A stretch of DNA of 64,000 nucleotides from an uncultured Sutterella sp. (GCA_900542805.1 UQOW01000007.1:13753-77752); one strand, 5' to 3'. Positions 26,548-35,300 are shown, counted from the first letter of the stretch. The notes: generated from the letters alone by a model not told the origin. Numbers and translations are program-made.

Positions 26548-28029
26548 TTAATGCGCTAGCCATTTGTCCGGGTCAAAGGGTTTTCCTTTGTAGCGCAATT
26601 CAAAGTATAAGCCCGGGTGCTCCTCACCCCCGGAGTTACCGACGCCGGCAATTGTTTCGCCTTGTCGAACCGAATCGCCGACGGATTTGAAAAGCGATTC
26701 GTTGTTCGCATACACCGACAGGTAATTCGATCCGTGATCGAGAATCATGAGGTTACCGAAACCGCGCATCCAATCGCTGAAAACCACCGTCCCCGGAGCT
26801 GTCGCTCGCACGGCAGCTCCCGTTTTGGCACGAATCAACAAACCGCGCCAGGGAAGCGAGGCAGCCGCTCCCTGACGGCTTTGACCGAAGGAGGCAACGA
26901 CGGTTCCTTTCACAGGCATCGTCAGGCGTCCTTTGAGCGCTCCGAAATTGCCCAGTGTCGGAGCGACGGCAATGCGTCCGGAATGATTCTGTTTGGTGCT
27001 CTTTGAGGCAATCGCGCGACGCGATTGTTCCGAGGCGGCGCGTTTTCTTTCGGAAGCCGCTCGCTCGGCTTCTTTCTTTTGTGCCAGCGCAATTTGTTGG
27101 TCGATTTTCGCAATTAAGCCCGAGAGTTCTTTTTCGTTTTTCACTAAACGGTCGTAACGCTCTTTTTGAGTTTTGATTTCGCGGTTGAGGCGATCCAAGG
27201 CCGCCGAGCGTAAGGCCTTATCTTTTTCAAGTTCGGTGCGATTGCGTTTTTCATCAGCCTCGATGCGCACGAGTTCGGTGCGCGCGGCTTCGGTTTTTCG
27301 GGCCACGGCCTGAATGTTTCTTTGGCGATGTTCGAGGCGGTCAATCGTGCGATTTTGTTCTTGGGCCAAGTACGTTAAGACGGCCGAGCGTCTGGATAGT
27401 TCGTTGGGATTGCCTCCGACGAGCGCCGTTTGCCAGGGGTGGCGCATGGAATTTAAGAATTGAGCCTGTCCGATGGAGCTGACGATTTCTTCGGCATCAT
27501 TGACCTTCAATCCGACGATGACCGCTTCGTTTTTTAGGTCGGCCAAGCGAGCCGTCGTCTCGTTTTTCTTTTCGGCCAATTCTTTGAGAGACCGGTTGCT
27601 GTGCGAAATGGCTTTTTCGCTTTCTTTTAACGCTTCTTCGGCCGACTGAGCTCTCGATTGCTTTTGCGCCAGGTCTTTTTGTAGGGATGTCAATTCCGTT
27701 CGGACCGAGCGCTGTTGCCGGACAAGGGAGCTCTTTTCTTGAGTTACCGACCGAGACGTCTTCGCCGGAGTTGCCGGAGACGTCGGCTTTTGAGCGACGG
27801 ACGGTTTACTTTTCCGAGGTGCGGGTTTCGGTTTCGTCGCTGAGGACTTAGCCGGCTGTGTCGATTTGGCTTTTAAACGCGCTCGCGCCTTTGTCAGGGC
27901 TTCTTCTTTTCGCTTCTCAACGCTCTTTGAGGATTGTGCGGCATAGGCTTGCGGTACAAAAGAGCCTTCCTCGGTCAGAAGAAATGATGCGCAAAGAACG
28001 CTGACGAAAATGAACTGAGCCCGAAACAT
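26548..28029 (-). CDS. envC: EnvC-like murein hydrolase activator (degenerate M23/LytM domain)
   Basis: Periplasmic activator that couples FtsEX to the amidases splitting septal peptidoglycan. The 493 residues show a signal peptide (about 1-30), a Lys/Ala/Pro-rich linker, a long coiled coil (about 90-330) and a C-terminal LytM domain. The LytM domain reads ILDHGSNYLSVYAN and GLYFELRYKG, so the zinc-binding His residues of active M23 peptidases are missing (Tyr where the HxH motif should be), as in E. coli EnvC. It should therefore activate rather than cut. Order gpmA-envC-ctpA mirrors the gammaproteobacterial gpm-envC cluster. Confidence 0.88.
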   Translation of the reverse strand: MFRAQFIFVSVLCASFLLTEEGSFVPQAYAAQSSKSVEKRKEEALTKARARLKAKSTQPAKSSATKPKPAPRKSKPSVAQKPTSPATPAKTSRSVTQEKSSLVRQQRSVRTELTSLQKDLAQKQSRAQSAEEALKESEKAISHSNRSLKELAEKKNETTARLADLKNEAVIVGLKVNDAEEIVSSIGQAQFLNSMRHPWQTALVGGNPNELSRRSAVLTYLAQEQNRTIDRLEHRQRNIQAVARKTEAARTELVRIEADEKRNRTELEKDKALRSAALDRLNREIKTQKERYDRLVKNEKELSGLIAKIDQQIALAQKKEAERAASERKRAASEQSRRAIASKSTKQNHSGRIAVAPTLGNFGALKGRLTMPVKGTVVASFGQSRQGAAASLPWRGLLIRAKTGAAVRATAPGTVVFSDWMRGFGNLMILDHGSNYLSVYANNESLFKSVGDSVRQGETIAGVGNSGGEEHPGLYFELRYKGKPFDPDKWLAH

Positions 28030-28124
28030 TGCCTTAGCAACCTAATTTGGACGCAGTGTACAGAAGCCGACTGCATTTTCAAGCAAGTCGGCTTCCCAAG
28101 AGAGCGAGTTAAACAAGCCCGAGA

Positions 28125-28874
28125 TTATTTTTTTGCCTTGCCCTGGGCGGCAACAGCAGCCATCGCGGCGGCAATTTCGTCGGCATTACCCAGGTAGTAG
28201 TGGCGAATCGGTTTCATCTCATCGTCAAATTCATAAACAAGAGGACGGCCTGTCGGGATGTTGAGCTTGACGATGGCTTCGTCACTCATGGCATCCAAGT
28301 GCTTGACAAGGGCGCGCAGCGAATTGCCGTGCGCGGCAATGATGACGCGCTTGCCGGCGGCAACTTGCGGCTTGATGGTGTTTTCCCAGTAGGGAACGAC
28401 ACGCGCGACGGTGTCTTTGAGGCATTCCGTAAGAGGAAGCTCCTCGGGCGTCAAATCGGCATAGCGCGGATCGTGTCCCGGCCAGCGCGGATCGTCCTTG
28501 GTAAGCGGGTTGGGGGGTGTGGCATAGGAACGGCGCCAAATCAGAACTTGTTCTTCGCCGAATTTTTCGGCCGTTTCCGCCTTATTTAAACCCTGCAACG
28601 CACCGTAGTGGCGTTCGTTTAAGCGCCAGTTGCGTGTGACGGGAATCCACATCTGATCGAGCCCGTCCATCACAATCCAAAGCGTGCGAATGGCGCGTTT
28701 TAAGACGCTTGTGAAGGCGACATCAAACGAGTAACCCTCGGCCTTTAACAGTTCGGCGGCTTTTTTTGCTTCCGCACGGCCTTTTTCCGTTAAATCGACA
28801 TCGGTCCAGCCTGTGAAACGGTTTTCCAGATTCCACTGGCTTTCTCCGTGCCGCATCAGTACGAGTTTATGCAT
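28125..28874 (-). CDS. gpmA: 2,3-bisphosphoglycerate-dependent phosphoglycerate mutase
   Basis: Interconverts 3- and 2-phosphoglycerate in glycolysis and gluconeogenesis. The 249 residues start LVLMRHGESQWNLENRFTGW (catalytic His near residue 10), with LNERHYGALQG near 85 and AAHGNSLRAL near 183. The C terminus is Ala/Lys-rich. It is divergent from the rhodanese gene and upstream of envC. Confidence 0.95.
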   Translation of the reverse strand: MHKLVLMRHGESQWNLENRFTGWTDVDLTEKGRAEAKKAAELLKAEGYSFDVAFTSVLKRAIRTLWIVMDGLDQMWIPVTRNWRLNERHYGALQGLNKAETAEKFGEEQVLIWRRSYATPPNPLTKDDPRWPGHDPRYADLTPEELPLTECLKDTVARVVPYWENTIKPQVAAGKRVIIAAHGNSLRALVKHLDAMSDEAIVKLNIPTGRPLVYEFDDEMKPIRHYYLGNADEIAAAMAAVAAQGKAKK

Positions 28875-28893
28875 CTTTTCTCTCCCAAAGAGG

Positions 28894-28922
28894 TTAGTTT
28901 TTATAGTTCGCCATTCTATAAT
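28894..28922 (+). promoter_or_regulatory. Probable promoter of the rhodanese-secB unit
   Basis: A perfect TATAAT at 28917-28922 has TTAGTT 17 nt upstream; the -35 element is weak. The predicted start lies about 48 nt before the chosen GTG. Confidence 0.5.
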
Positions 28923-28976
28923 GTTGCGGTTGCCCTCACCAACCGGAGGGGGCGCTTTTTTGTCGGAACCAGAACT

Positions 28977-29381
28977 GTGAACGGTTTTCTCTTAAACAAC
29001 ATCCTCCTCATTGCCATCATTTTCGTTTGCGTGTTCTCCTTAAGCTGGCCTTTAATCCAGCGCCGTCGCGGCGGGGCAGAACTTGACAGCACGTTGGCAA
29101 TTGACCTTATTAACCACAAAAACGCCCAGATTGTCGACCTAAGGCAACCGGAAGATTTCAAGCGGGCGCACATTGCCAATGCCATCAATTTGCCGGCAAC
29201 GTCTATCCAGAATTCACTCGGAAAACTCAGCCGTGAGCGTCCGATTCTTCTCGTGGATGCCGACGGTCGTCGCACGCAGATGGTGGCTCAACTTTTACGC
29301 GGAACGGGATTCAAAGGGGTTTACGTGCTGCAAGGAGGCTTGAATGCCTGGCGTAGCAGCGGAGTCCCGTTCACTCGCTAG
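28977..29381 (+). CDS. Membrane-anchored rhodanese-like protein lacking the catalytic Cys
   Basis: The 134 residues start with one membrane helix (about 5-24), a short basic stretch, then a rhodanese domain (about 35-134: IVDLRQPEDFKRAHIANAINLP, GVYVLQGGLNAW). The active loop reads VDADGRR, where active sulfurtransferases have Cys at the first Asp (residue 94), so sulfur transfer by the usual route is excluded. Position next to secB and near gpm/envC matches E. coli yibN. Start: GTG at 28977 keeps the helix N-terminal and lies after the promoter; the frame is open back to 28848 but that part overlaps gpmA. Confidence 0.8.
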   Translation: MNGFLLNNILLIAIIFVCVFSLSWPLIQRRRGGAELDSTLAIDLINHKNAQIVDLRQPEDFKRAHIANAINLPATSIQNSLGKLSRERPILLVDADGRRTQMVAQLLRGTGFKGVYVLQGGLNAWRSSGVPFTR

Positions 29382-29409
29382 TTCACAACTGATTTTTAAG
29401 GAATTTATC

Positions 29410-29925
29410 ATGGCAGAAGAAAACACAACGACGCCGGAACAGGAAAAAGAAGCGACCGAACAGGCCGAGCCGAGCTTCCAGATGGTTCGCGCCTTTTTAA
29501 AGGACGCTTCTTTGGAGATGCCGCATGCTCCGGATATCTTTTTTGAAGACCATGACGAGCAACCGACGGTGGACTTTAAGTTCGGCGTTGCTGCTCGTCC
29601 TTTGGCGCTAAAGGACCTTTACGAGGTTGTTCTTCGTGCCACGATTACCGTCGGTTTCAAAGAAAAGACGATGTTTCTTGTCGAAGGAAGCCAGTCCGGC
29701 GTTTTCGAACTGAAAAACCTTCCGGAACAGGCGCTTGCCCATGCAACGAATGTGATTTGTCCGTCCGTGTTGCTTCCGTACTTGCGCGCGAACTTGGCCG
29801 ATATCATCAATCGTACCGGATTGCCGACCGTCAATCTCCCGGAAGTGAATTTCGAAGCCCTCTTGCAGCAACGCATCGCCGAGGCCAAGGCCGCTCAAGA
29901 AAAGCAACAGCAGGCTCAGGCTTGA
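29410..29925 (+). CDS. secB: Protein-export chaperone SecB
   Basis: Tetrameric chaperone that keeps preproteins unfolded and hands them to SecA. The 171 residues contain FLKDASLEMPHAP near 35, LYEVVLRATITV near 75 and the C-terminal CPSVLLPYLRANLADIINRTGLPTV block of SecB. The N terminus is acidic and longer than in E. coli. AAGGA precedes the ATG at 29410. The usual grxC between the rhodanese and secB is missing here. Confidence 0.95.
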   Translation: MAEENTTTPEQEKEATEQAEPSFQMVRAFLKDASLEMPHAPDIFFEDHDEQPTVDFKFGVAARPLALKDLYEVVLRATITVGFKEKTMFLVEGSQSGVFELKNLPEQALAHATNVICPSVLLPYLRANLADIINRTGLPTVNLPEVNFEALLQQRIAEAKAAQEKQQQAQA

Positions 29926-29968
29926 TTTTTAGCTAGTGGCCGAGCTCGAAAATCAAAAGGGAACGAGT

Positions 29969-30622
29969 ATGGAAAATATAATCCGTATTGCGTTGGTGGA
30001 CGATCACACATTGTTTCGTAGCGGTTTGAAGGCGCTTTTGAGCCGTCAGGCTGATTTTGAGATTGTCGGAGAGGCTTCCGACGGACTCGAAGGCGTCAAA
30101 CTCGTTGAGCAAGTTAAGCCTGATTTGGTGTTGCTTGATTTGGATATGCCCGTGATGAACGGACGCGAAGCGCTCGCTCAGATTATGGAAACGAATCCGG
30201 ACGTCACGGTTCTGATGCTCACGGTGAGCGAAGACGGCGAGGATTTAACCGAATGCATGCGACTCGGGGCAAGCGGGTATCTACTGAAAAAGATTGATGC
30301 GGATTTTCTCTTGCAGAGCATTCGCCGAGCCGTTGCCGGGGATAATGTGATTTCTCCGGAAATGACAAGTGCCCTTTTGATGCGGCTTCGCACGGATAAA
30401 CTGACGCCGCCGGCACCCGGAATCGAATCGCTCACACCGCGTGAGCGTGAGACGCTTGCCTGGCTCACTCGCGGCGTTTCCAACAAGGAAATTGCTCGAG
30501 AGCTCGATCTGGCCGAATCGACCGTGAAGGTTCACGTGCAAAGCGTCTTACGGAAACTTAACATCCGAAGCCGTGTTCAGGCGGCTGTTTTTGCCGTCGA
30601 GCACCACTTAGATAAGATTTAA
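29969..30622 (+). CDS. NarL/FixJ-type response regulator, orphan
   Basis: Two-component transcription regulator of 217 residues. The receiver domain (1-120) has the acidic pocket DD at 11-12, phosphoacceptor Asp57 in LLDLDMP, Thr near 85 and Lys near 107. A LuxR-type helix-turn-helix follows (LTPRERETLAWLTRGVSNKEIARELDLAESTVKVHV, about 150-190). No sensor kinase lies in the neighbourhood. It starts 43 nt after secB, has its own ribosome-binding site and is followed by a strong terminator. ATG at 29969 is preferred over a GTG at 29936 without such a site. Confidence 0.88.
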   Translation: MENIIRIALVDDHTLFRSGLKALLSRQADFEIVGEASDGLEGVKLVEQVKPDLVLLDLDMPVMNGREALAQIMETNPDVTVLMLTVSEDGEDLTECMRLGASGYLLKKIDADFLLQSIRRAVAGDNVISPEMTSALLMRLRTDKLTPPAPGIESLTPRERETLAWLTRGVSNKEIARELDLAESTVKVHVQSVLRKLNIRSRVQAAVFAVEHHLDKI

Positions 30623-30637
30623 CTCGGATACGCTCAA

Positions 30638-30673
30638 ACGCAAAGAGGCGCAGTCGAATGCGCCTCTTTGCGT
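30638..30673. terminator. Long perfect hairpin between convergent genes
   Basis: A 15-bp perfect stem (ACGCAAAGAGGCGCA and its complement) with a 6-nt loop lies between the response regulator stop and the symporter stop. It should act on both strands. Confidence 0.8.
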
Positions 30674-30693
30674 ATTCGGAAGTCAAAGGCGAG

Positions 30694-31929
30694 TTACTCC
30701 GACTTCTTTCTGTTTATGTCGTGGTCGACCATCGCGGCAACGCACGAATCGGACCAGACGTTTAGCGTGGTTTCAATCATATCGATGACGGCGTAAAAGG
30801 GCAGAATCACGCCCATCAGGCCGATCGGAACGTTCATACTTGCCAGAAGGCTGGCCGACAAGAAGAAGCACCCCATCGGAACACCGGCATTTCCCACGGC
30901 TGCAAGTGTCGAAATCAGAATCCAGGCCAGAACGGTTCCGAACGTAATGTCCAGACCGGCGTTTTGCATCAAATAGATGACGGTCACGAGGATAAAGGCC
31001 GCACATCCGTTCATGTTAATCGTCGTGCAAATCGGCAAAACGAAACGGACGACTTTGGGCGAAACCTGCAGATTGTTCTCAGCGCTTTGCATCGTCACAG
31101 GCAAAGTTGCGGCCGAGGACTTGGAAAAGAAGGCAAGAGTCAAAGCCGGGAACATGGCCCGCGCCACTTTAATCGGATTTAAACCGCGTAAAAGAAGCAT
31201 CAAGGGCAAGATGATGATCATCTGCACGAAATTGGCCGTCAGAACCGTTGCAAAGTACGAACCCAAACCGCCGACATTGACGCCGGCGTTAATTTCCGAC
31301 ATCAGCTGCGAAACGAAGCCGAAGATACCGATCGGCAAAAACAAAATAATCCAACTGATGAGCTTGAAAAGCGTCGCTTGCAGACCGTCGAAGAAATTTA
31401 AAACCGTCGTCTTCCCGGCAGACTCATCGGGCAAGTGCGATAAGGCCAAACCGAAGGCTGCGGCAATCAGGAGAACGGCAAGAACGTTTCCGGAAAGGAA
31501 GGGGGCAATGACGTTGTTGGGAATGGCCGAGAGCAGGTACTCCATGTAAGAGTGTTGCACAATGCCTTCGGGAGCCACGGCCGCTGCTGTCGTAACGTTT
31601 GCCGGTGCAAACATAAAAAAGAGAGCGGCAGCAAGGGAAGCCGCCAAAATCGTCGTCAGTAACGTGTAAAAAATCGTGTGGCGGAAAATACTGGCCGAGT
31701 CCTTGGCGCGAGAGGCTCTTCCGAGTGTTGCAATAATGGAAACGGCAATCACGGGAATGGCAATAAATTTAAAAAGTCGCACGAAGATATTAGCAATGAG
31801 GTCGCCCCCTTGTACCGTCAGGTCCGTGCCGACGTACCCGTTAAGAACGCCCAAAACGATGGCGATTACGTAAAAAAGGGCCATCTTTTTTTGGTTTGCA
31901 GAAAAGCCTGTAGTTGCACCCGTTGACAT
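30694..31929 (-). CDS. Dicarboxylate/amino acid:cation symporter (DAACS family)
   Basis: Inner-membrane importer of the GltP/DctA/SstT family, 411 residues with about eight helices and two re-entrant loops. Family marks are RLFKFIAIPVIAVSIIATLG near 50, the SSAATLPVTM loop near 265 (the serine-rich tip that binds substrate) and CTTINMNGCAAFI near 295. The sequence does not fix whether the substrate is glutamate/aspartate, C4-dicarboxylate or serine/threonine. Confidence 0.88.
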   Translation of the reverse strand: MSTGATTGFSANQKKMALFYVIAIVLGVLNGYVGTDLTVQGGDLIANIFVRLFKFIAIPVIAVSIIATLGRASRAKDSASIFRHTIFYTLLTTILAASLAAALFFMFAPANVTTAAAVAPEGIVQHSYMEYLLSAIPNNVIAPFLSGNVLAVLLIAAAFGLALSHLPDESAGKTTVLNFFDGLQATLFKLISWIILFLPIGIFGFVSQLMSEINAGVNVGGLGSYFATVLTANFVQMIIILPLMLLLRGLNPIKVARAMFPALTLAFFSKSSAATLPVTMQSAENNLQVSPKVVRFVLPICTTINMNGCAAFILVTVIYLMQNAGLDITFGTVLAWILISTLAAVGNAGVPMGCFFLSASLLASMNVPIGLMGVILPFYAVIDMIETTLNVWSDSCVAAMVDHDINRKKSE

Positions 31930-31970
31930 TTTTTATCCTGAAGATTGACGGAGAAAGAATACATTTTATG

Positions 31971-32006
31971 CGAGAATTCTCGTTCTTTTTTTGTGGGAAT
32001 TCTGAG
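31971..32006. promoter_or_regulatory. Repeated GAATTCT palindromes between divergent transporter genes
   Basis: A 12-bp perfect palindrome CGAGAATTCTCG (31971-31982) is followed about 20 bp on by GGGAATTCTGAG. The spacing of two helical turns on one DNA face suggests a dimeric regulator site, just upstream of the DUF554 start. Confidence 0.35.
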
Positions 32007-32011
32007 AACAT

Positions 32012-32737
32012 ATGTCGGGATTCGGAACTCTGATTAACATGGCGGCCATTGTTTTGGGTGGATTCGTCGGCCTTTTCTTCGGCCGATATCTTTCCGAAAC
32101 CATGCAAAAATCGCTCCTTGCAGTCACTGGGGTTTGTGTTCTTTTAATCGGCATTCTCGGACTGGTCTCGGAAATGATTACCGTCACAGACGGAAAACTG
32201 ACAAGTGCTAACCCTCTGATGTTGATTCTGTGTCTAGTGATCGGAACGGCCGTCGGCGAATGGTTCGGACTAGAGGCGAGGATTGAGCGCTTCGGCGTGT
32301 GGCTTAAAGCGCGGAGCGGAAGCGAAAAAGACCCCGGGTTTTTAAATGCTTTCGTGTCCTCCTCTTTGGTCGTTTGTGTCGGTGCGATGGCCATTGTCGG
32401 GGCCATTGAAGACGGGCTTTCGGGCAATATTGCCATGCTTGAAGCCAAATCCGTCCTCGATGCCATCATCATCATGATTATGGCGGCCTCACTCGGACGC
32501 GGATGTCTGTTCTCGGCAATCCCCGTTGGGTTACTTCAGGGGAGCGTGACGGCCTTGGCCGTTTGGCTCAAGCCTTTTATGACGCAGGCCGTTCTTTCGG
32601 CGATTTCCGCCGTCGGTTCGGTGATGATATTTTGCGTGGGACTTAATCTTGTCTTCACGCTCAAAATCCGTGTGGCCAACACGTTGCCCTCTTTGGTTTT
32701 AACTGTCCTTTGGGCAGCGCTCCGAATCTCTTTTTAG
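32012..32737 (+). CDS. DUF554 family membrane protein
   Basis: Inner-membrane protein of 241 residues with about seven helices, rich in Gly and Ala. It opens GFGTLINMAAIVLGGFVGLFFGR and contains VCVGAMAIVGAIEDGLSG near 125, both features of the DUF554 (YdfK/YqgA) family, whose function is not known to me. It is divergent from the symporter gene. Confidence 0.85.
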   Translation: MSGFGTLINMAAIVLGGFVGLFFGRYLSETMQKSLLAVTGVCVLLIGILGLVSEMITVTDGKLTSANPLMLILCLVIGTAVGEWFGLEARIERFGVWLKARSGSEKDPGFLNAFVSSSLVVCVGAMAIVGAIEDGLSGNIAMLEAKSVLDAIIIMIMAASLGRGCLFSAIPVGLLQGSVTALAVWLKPFMTQAVLSAISAVGSVMIFCVGLNLVFTLKIRVANTLPSLVLTVLWAALRISF

Positions 32738-32822
32738 TCCGCGGCAATATTTGCTAGCATAGCGTCTGACTAAAAAAGTTGTGAGACAGAATCAATCAAC
32801 TCACAACGCGACGGAGGGCGTA

Positions 32823-33164
32823 ATGGGAGACTGCATTTTCTGCAAGATTATTCAGGGAGGAATTCCCTGCAAAAAGATTTATGAGGATCAAGAATTCCTC
32901 GCTTTTCACGACATCAATCCGGCAGCACCGATTCACTTTTTGATCATTCCGAAAAAACACATTGTTTCTTTGGCCGATGTGACGGACGAAGATACGGCAA
33001 TGCTCGGAAGACTGATGGCTTTGGTTCCGAAACTGGCAAAAGAAAACGGGTGCACGGACGGATTCAGAACTATTATCAATACGGGTAAGAACGGCGGACA
33101 AGCCGTTGCCCACTTGCATATCCACGTTTTGGGCGGTCCCCATCCGTGGCGTCAAGTTGCCTAA
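32823..33164 (+). CDS. Histidine triad (HIT) nucleotide-binding protein
   Basis: HinT-type purine nucleoside phosphoramidase. The 113 residues start CIFCKIIQGGIPCKKIYED and end with the triad HLHIHVLGG near 100-108. ATG at 32823 follows a CGGAGGG site; a longer frame back to 32781 has no homology. Position immediately upstream of tatA (22 nt) is the order seen in many betaproteobacteria, where hisE, HIT and tatABC follow one another. Confidence 0.93.
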   Translation: MGDCIFCKIIQGGIPCKKIYEDQEFLAFHDINPAAPIHFLIIPKKHIVSLADVTDEDTAMLGRLMALVPKLAKENGCTDGFRTIINTGKNGGQAVAHLHIHVLGGPHPWRQVA

Positions 33165-33186
33165 TCGTTAAGCAAAGGAGCACGTT

Positions 33187-33822
33187 ATGGGATCCATGTC
33201 CATTTGGCATTGGCTGATTGTCGTTCTCGTTGTGGTGTTGATTTTCGGTACCGGAAAACTTAAAAACGCAGGGCGCGATTTAGGTAACGCCGTCAAGGGT
33301 TTCCGCGAGGGAATTAAAGAGGGCGAAAAAGACACGATTGAGGAAAAAAAGGAAGCGGTGCCCGCATCTGCCGAAAAGACGGCAACCGAAGCGCCGGTCG
33401 CTGTTGCGTCGGTAGCATCCGCACCGGTGCCGACACCGATTGAGGCGTCGCCAGCTCCTGTTGCAATCGAGAGTGCAGCTGCCGTACCTGAAAAGGCACC
33501 TGTGACCGTGAGTGAAGCAAAACCGGAAGCCACGCCTGTCGCCGAGATCGGGGTGGATGTTCCGTCCAAAAAGCCGACTCATAAAACCGCCGCCCGAAAG
33601 ACGACCAGGAAGGCGACAACGGCCAAGACGTCTGCAACAAAGAAAGTCGCTACCCAAAAGAAAACGGCTATGACCAAGAAAGTAACGGCAAAAAAGACGG
33701 AGACCAAGAAGGCCGCCGCTAAAAAGACGACCGCAGAGAAAAAGACGGGGACGGCAAAAAAACTGACCGCTAAGAAAGTCGTCAAAAAGACGACCAAGAA
33801 GGCTACCGCAGAGGCAGTCTGA
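33187..33822 (+). CDS. tatA: Twin-arginine translocase subunit TatA with long Lys/Ala-rich tail
   Basis: Pore-forming subunit of Tat. Residues 1-50 are classical: MGSMSIWHWLIVVLVVVLIFG membrane helix, the FGTGKLKNAG hinge and an amphipathic helix with GxAVKGFREG. The product then continues to 211 residues, against 70-90 usual. About 50-125 is Pro/Ala/Glu-rich and 125-211 is almost pure Lys, Thr and Ala (TAKKxTAKK-like), resembling histone H1-type tails. An AAAGGAG site precedes the ATG. A hairpin and tatB follow. Confidence 0.9.
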   Translation: MGSMSIWHWLIVVLVVVLIFGTGKLKNAGRDLGNAVKGFREGIKEGEKDTIEEKKEAVPASAEKTATEAPVAVASVASAPVPTPIEASPAPVAIESAAAVPEKAPVTVSEAKPEATPVAEIGVDVPSKKPTHKTAARKTTRKATTAKTSATKKVATQKKTAMTKKVTAKKTETKKAAAKKTTAEKKTGTAKKLTAKKVVKKTTKKATAEAV

Positions 33823-33841
33823 TTAGACGGCGTTAACTGGG

Positions 33842-33855
33842 GGGAGAAATCTCCC
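33842..33855 (+). other. Short hairpin between tatA and tatB
   Basis: GGGAG-AAAT-CTCCC without a T run, in the 61-nt gap. It could help keep TatA in excess over TatB and TatC. Confidence 0.4.
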
Positions 33856-33883
33856 GGCTAAACGAAGGCGTCTTCTCTAAGGT

Positions 33884-34450
33884 ATGTTTGATTTAGGTTT
33901 TTCCGAAATCATCGTTATCGGTATTGTGGCGCTCGTGGTCCTCGGTCCCGAGCGTTTGCCCGTTGTTGCGCGCGTTGCCGGGAAGTATTTTTCCAAAGCT
34001 CGGCGCGTCATCGATCAACTGAAAGAAGACATCGAACTTGAATCGGAAATGGCCGAGCTCAAAGCTCTTCAATCGCAGGCTCATGACATTGCTGAGGAAG
34101 TCACGCACAGTGTGCGCGGTCAGATGCAATCGATTCAAGGAGAAGTCGATTCCTTGCGTCAGGATTTAGATATTCTCGGCAACAAGGATAAGGACGGCGC
34201 TTCGGAAGGGAATTCGCCCGCAACAAGCCAATTACTCGGCAAGGACACGGAGGACTTTACCGCTGTCTGCCCGGTGCAATCGCCGTCTTTTTCCCGTCGT
34301 TACAAGGAAGAGCCCGATGTGCAGGAACTAGCGGAGCAAGTCGAACGCTTAAAGCGGGATATCGGTGAGACTGCGGCCTCGCTTACGGTGCGTCGCAATC
34401 GGCGCTATGCCGTTCGTTCGCGGACCAATCGCGTCCGTATTTATCGGTGA
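33884..34450 (+). CDS. tatB: Sec-independent translocase protein TatB
   Basis: Receptor-complex subunit with TatC. The 188 residues begin MFDLGFSEIIVIGIVALVVLGPERLP, where FxE and GPERLP mark TatB, followed by an amphipathic helix and a long acidic and coiled region. The C terminus is Arg-rich. The stop overlaps the tatC GTG by 4 nt, so the two are translationally coupled. Confidence 0.93.
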   Translation: MFDLGFSEIIVIGIVALVVLGPERLPVVARVAGKYFSKARRVIDQLKEDIELESEMAELKALQSQAHDIAEEVTHSVRGQMQSIQGEVDSLRQDLDILGNKDKDGASEGNSPATSQLLGKDTEDFTAVCPVQSPSFSRRYKEEPDVQELAEQVERLKRDIGETAASLTVRRNRRYAVRSRTNRVRIYR

Positions 34451-35253
34451 GTACGTCCATGGAAAAGAAAGACGAAGAGGACAAACTCGACGATCCGGCC
34501 AACGATCAGCCTCTGATGGCACATCTGATTGAATTGCGCGAACGCACGGTCAAGGCGGCTTTAAGTGTCCTGATTGTTTTTGTCGCCATGTCGCCTTTTA
34601 TGAAGGAGATTTTTGACTGGCTCTCCAAGCCGTTGATGGTGGCACTACCGGATGGCGCGAAACTTCTTTCCACCGGTGTTGTCGCACCCTTTATGGTGCC
34701 TTTAAAGGTTACGCTTTTTTGTGCATTCGTCGTGGCCTTGCCGTACGTGCTCTATCAGTTTTGGGCCTACATCGCCCCGGCACTTTACAAACGTGAAAAG
34801 CGTCTGGCGCTTCCCGTGATTGTCTCGAGCGTTTTGATGTTTGCCATCGGTATGGCGTATTGCTACTTTGTCGTCTTTCGGATGGTCTTTCAGTTTATCG
34901 CCGGTTTCTCTCCGGATTCGGTGAATTTTGCGCCCGATATCGATAGTTATTTCGGCTTTGTCATTACGATGTTCTTCGCGTTCGGATTGACCTTCGAAGT
35001 GCCGATTTTCGTCATGGTTTTAAATCGTGTCGGCATGGCCTCGGCTAAGCGTCTGAAAAAGATTCGCCCGTATGTCATCGTCGGCGCCTTCGTCGTAGCG
35101 GCTATTTTTACGCCGCCCGATGTCCTCTCGCAATTACTACTTGCTCTGCCGCTTGTCGTTTTATACGAATTCGGCATTGTTCTTGTGAAGGTTTTCGGAC
35201 GTAAAGACGATTCGGATGAGGACGAGAACTCGGAAACCGCAGACGACTGTTAG
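34447..35253 (+). CDS. tatC: Sec-independent translocase protein TatC
   Basis: Twin-arginine signal receptor, six membrane helices in 268 residues. Marks are HLIELRERTVKA near 25, FWAYIAPALYKREKR near 105 and the FTPPDVLSQLLLALPLVVLYE segment near 220. The start is GTG at 34447; an in-frame ATG at 34459 is an alternative. The C-terminal tail is acidic. Confidence 0.95.
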   Translation: MSTSMEKKDEEDKLDDPANDQPLMAHLIELRERTVKAALSVLIVFVAMSPFMKEIFDWLSKPLMVALPDGAKLLSTGVVAPFMVPLKVTLFCAFVVALPYVLYQFWAYIAPALYKREKRLALPVIVSSVLMFAIGMAYCYFVVFRMVFQFIAGFSPDSVNFAPDIDSYFGFVITMFFAFGLTFEVPIFVMVLNRVGMASAKRLKKIRPYVIVGAFVVAAIFTPPDVLSQLLLALPLVVLYEFGIVLVKVFGRKDDSDEDENSETADDC

Positions 35254-35300
35254 GTTTCAAGCGCTCAATATGTCACGCTTTTTTCAGGGTCATTGCAGGC

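Noticed and set aside
30977..31549. 190-residue plus-strand ORF opposite the DAACS symporter
   Set aside because: Shadow of a well-conserved membrane protein gene; composition is basic and unlike neighbours.
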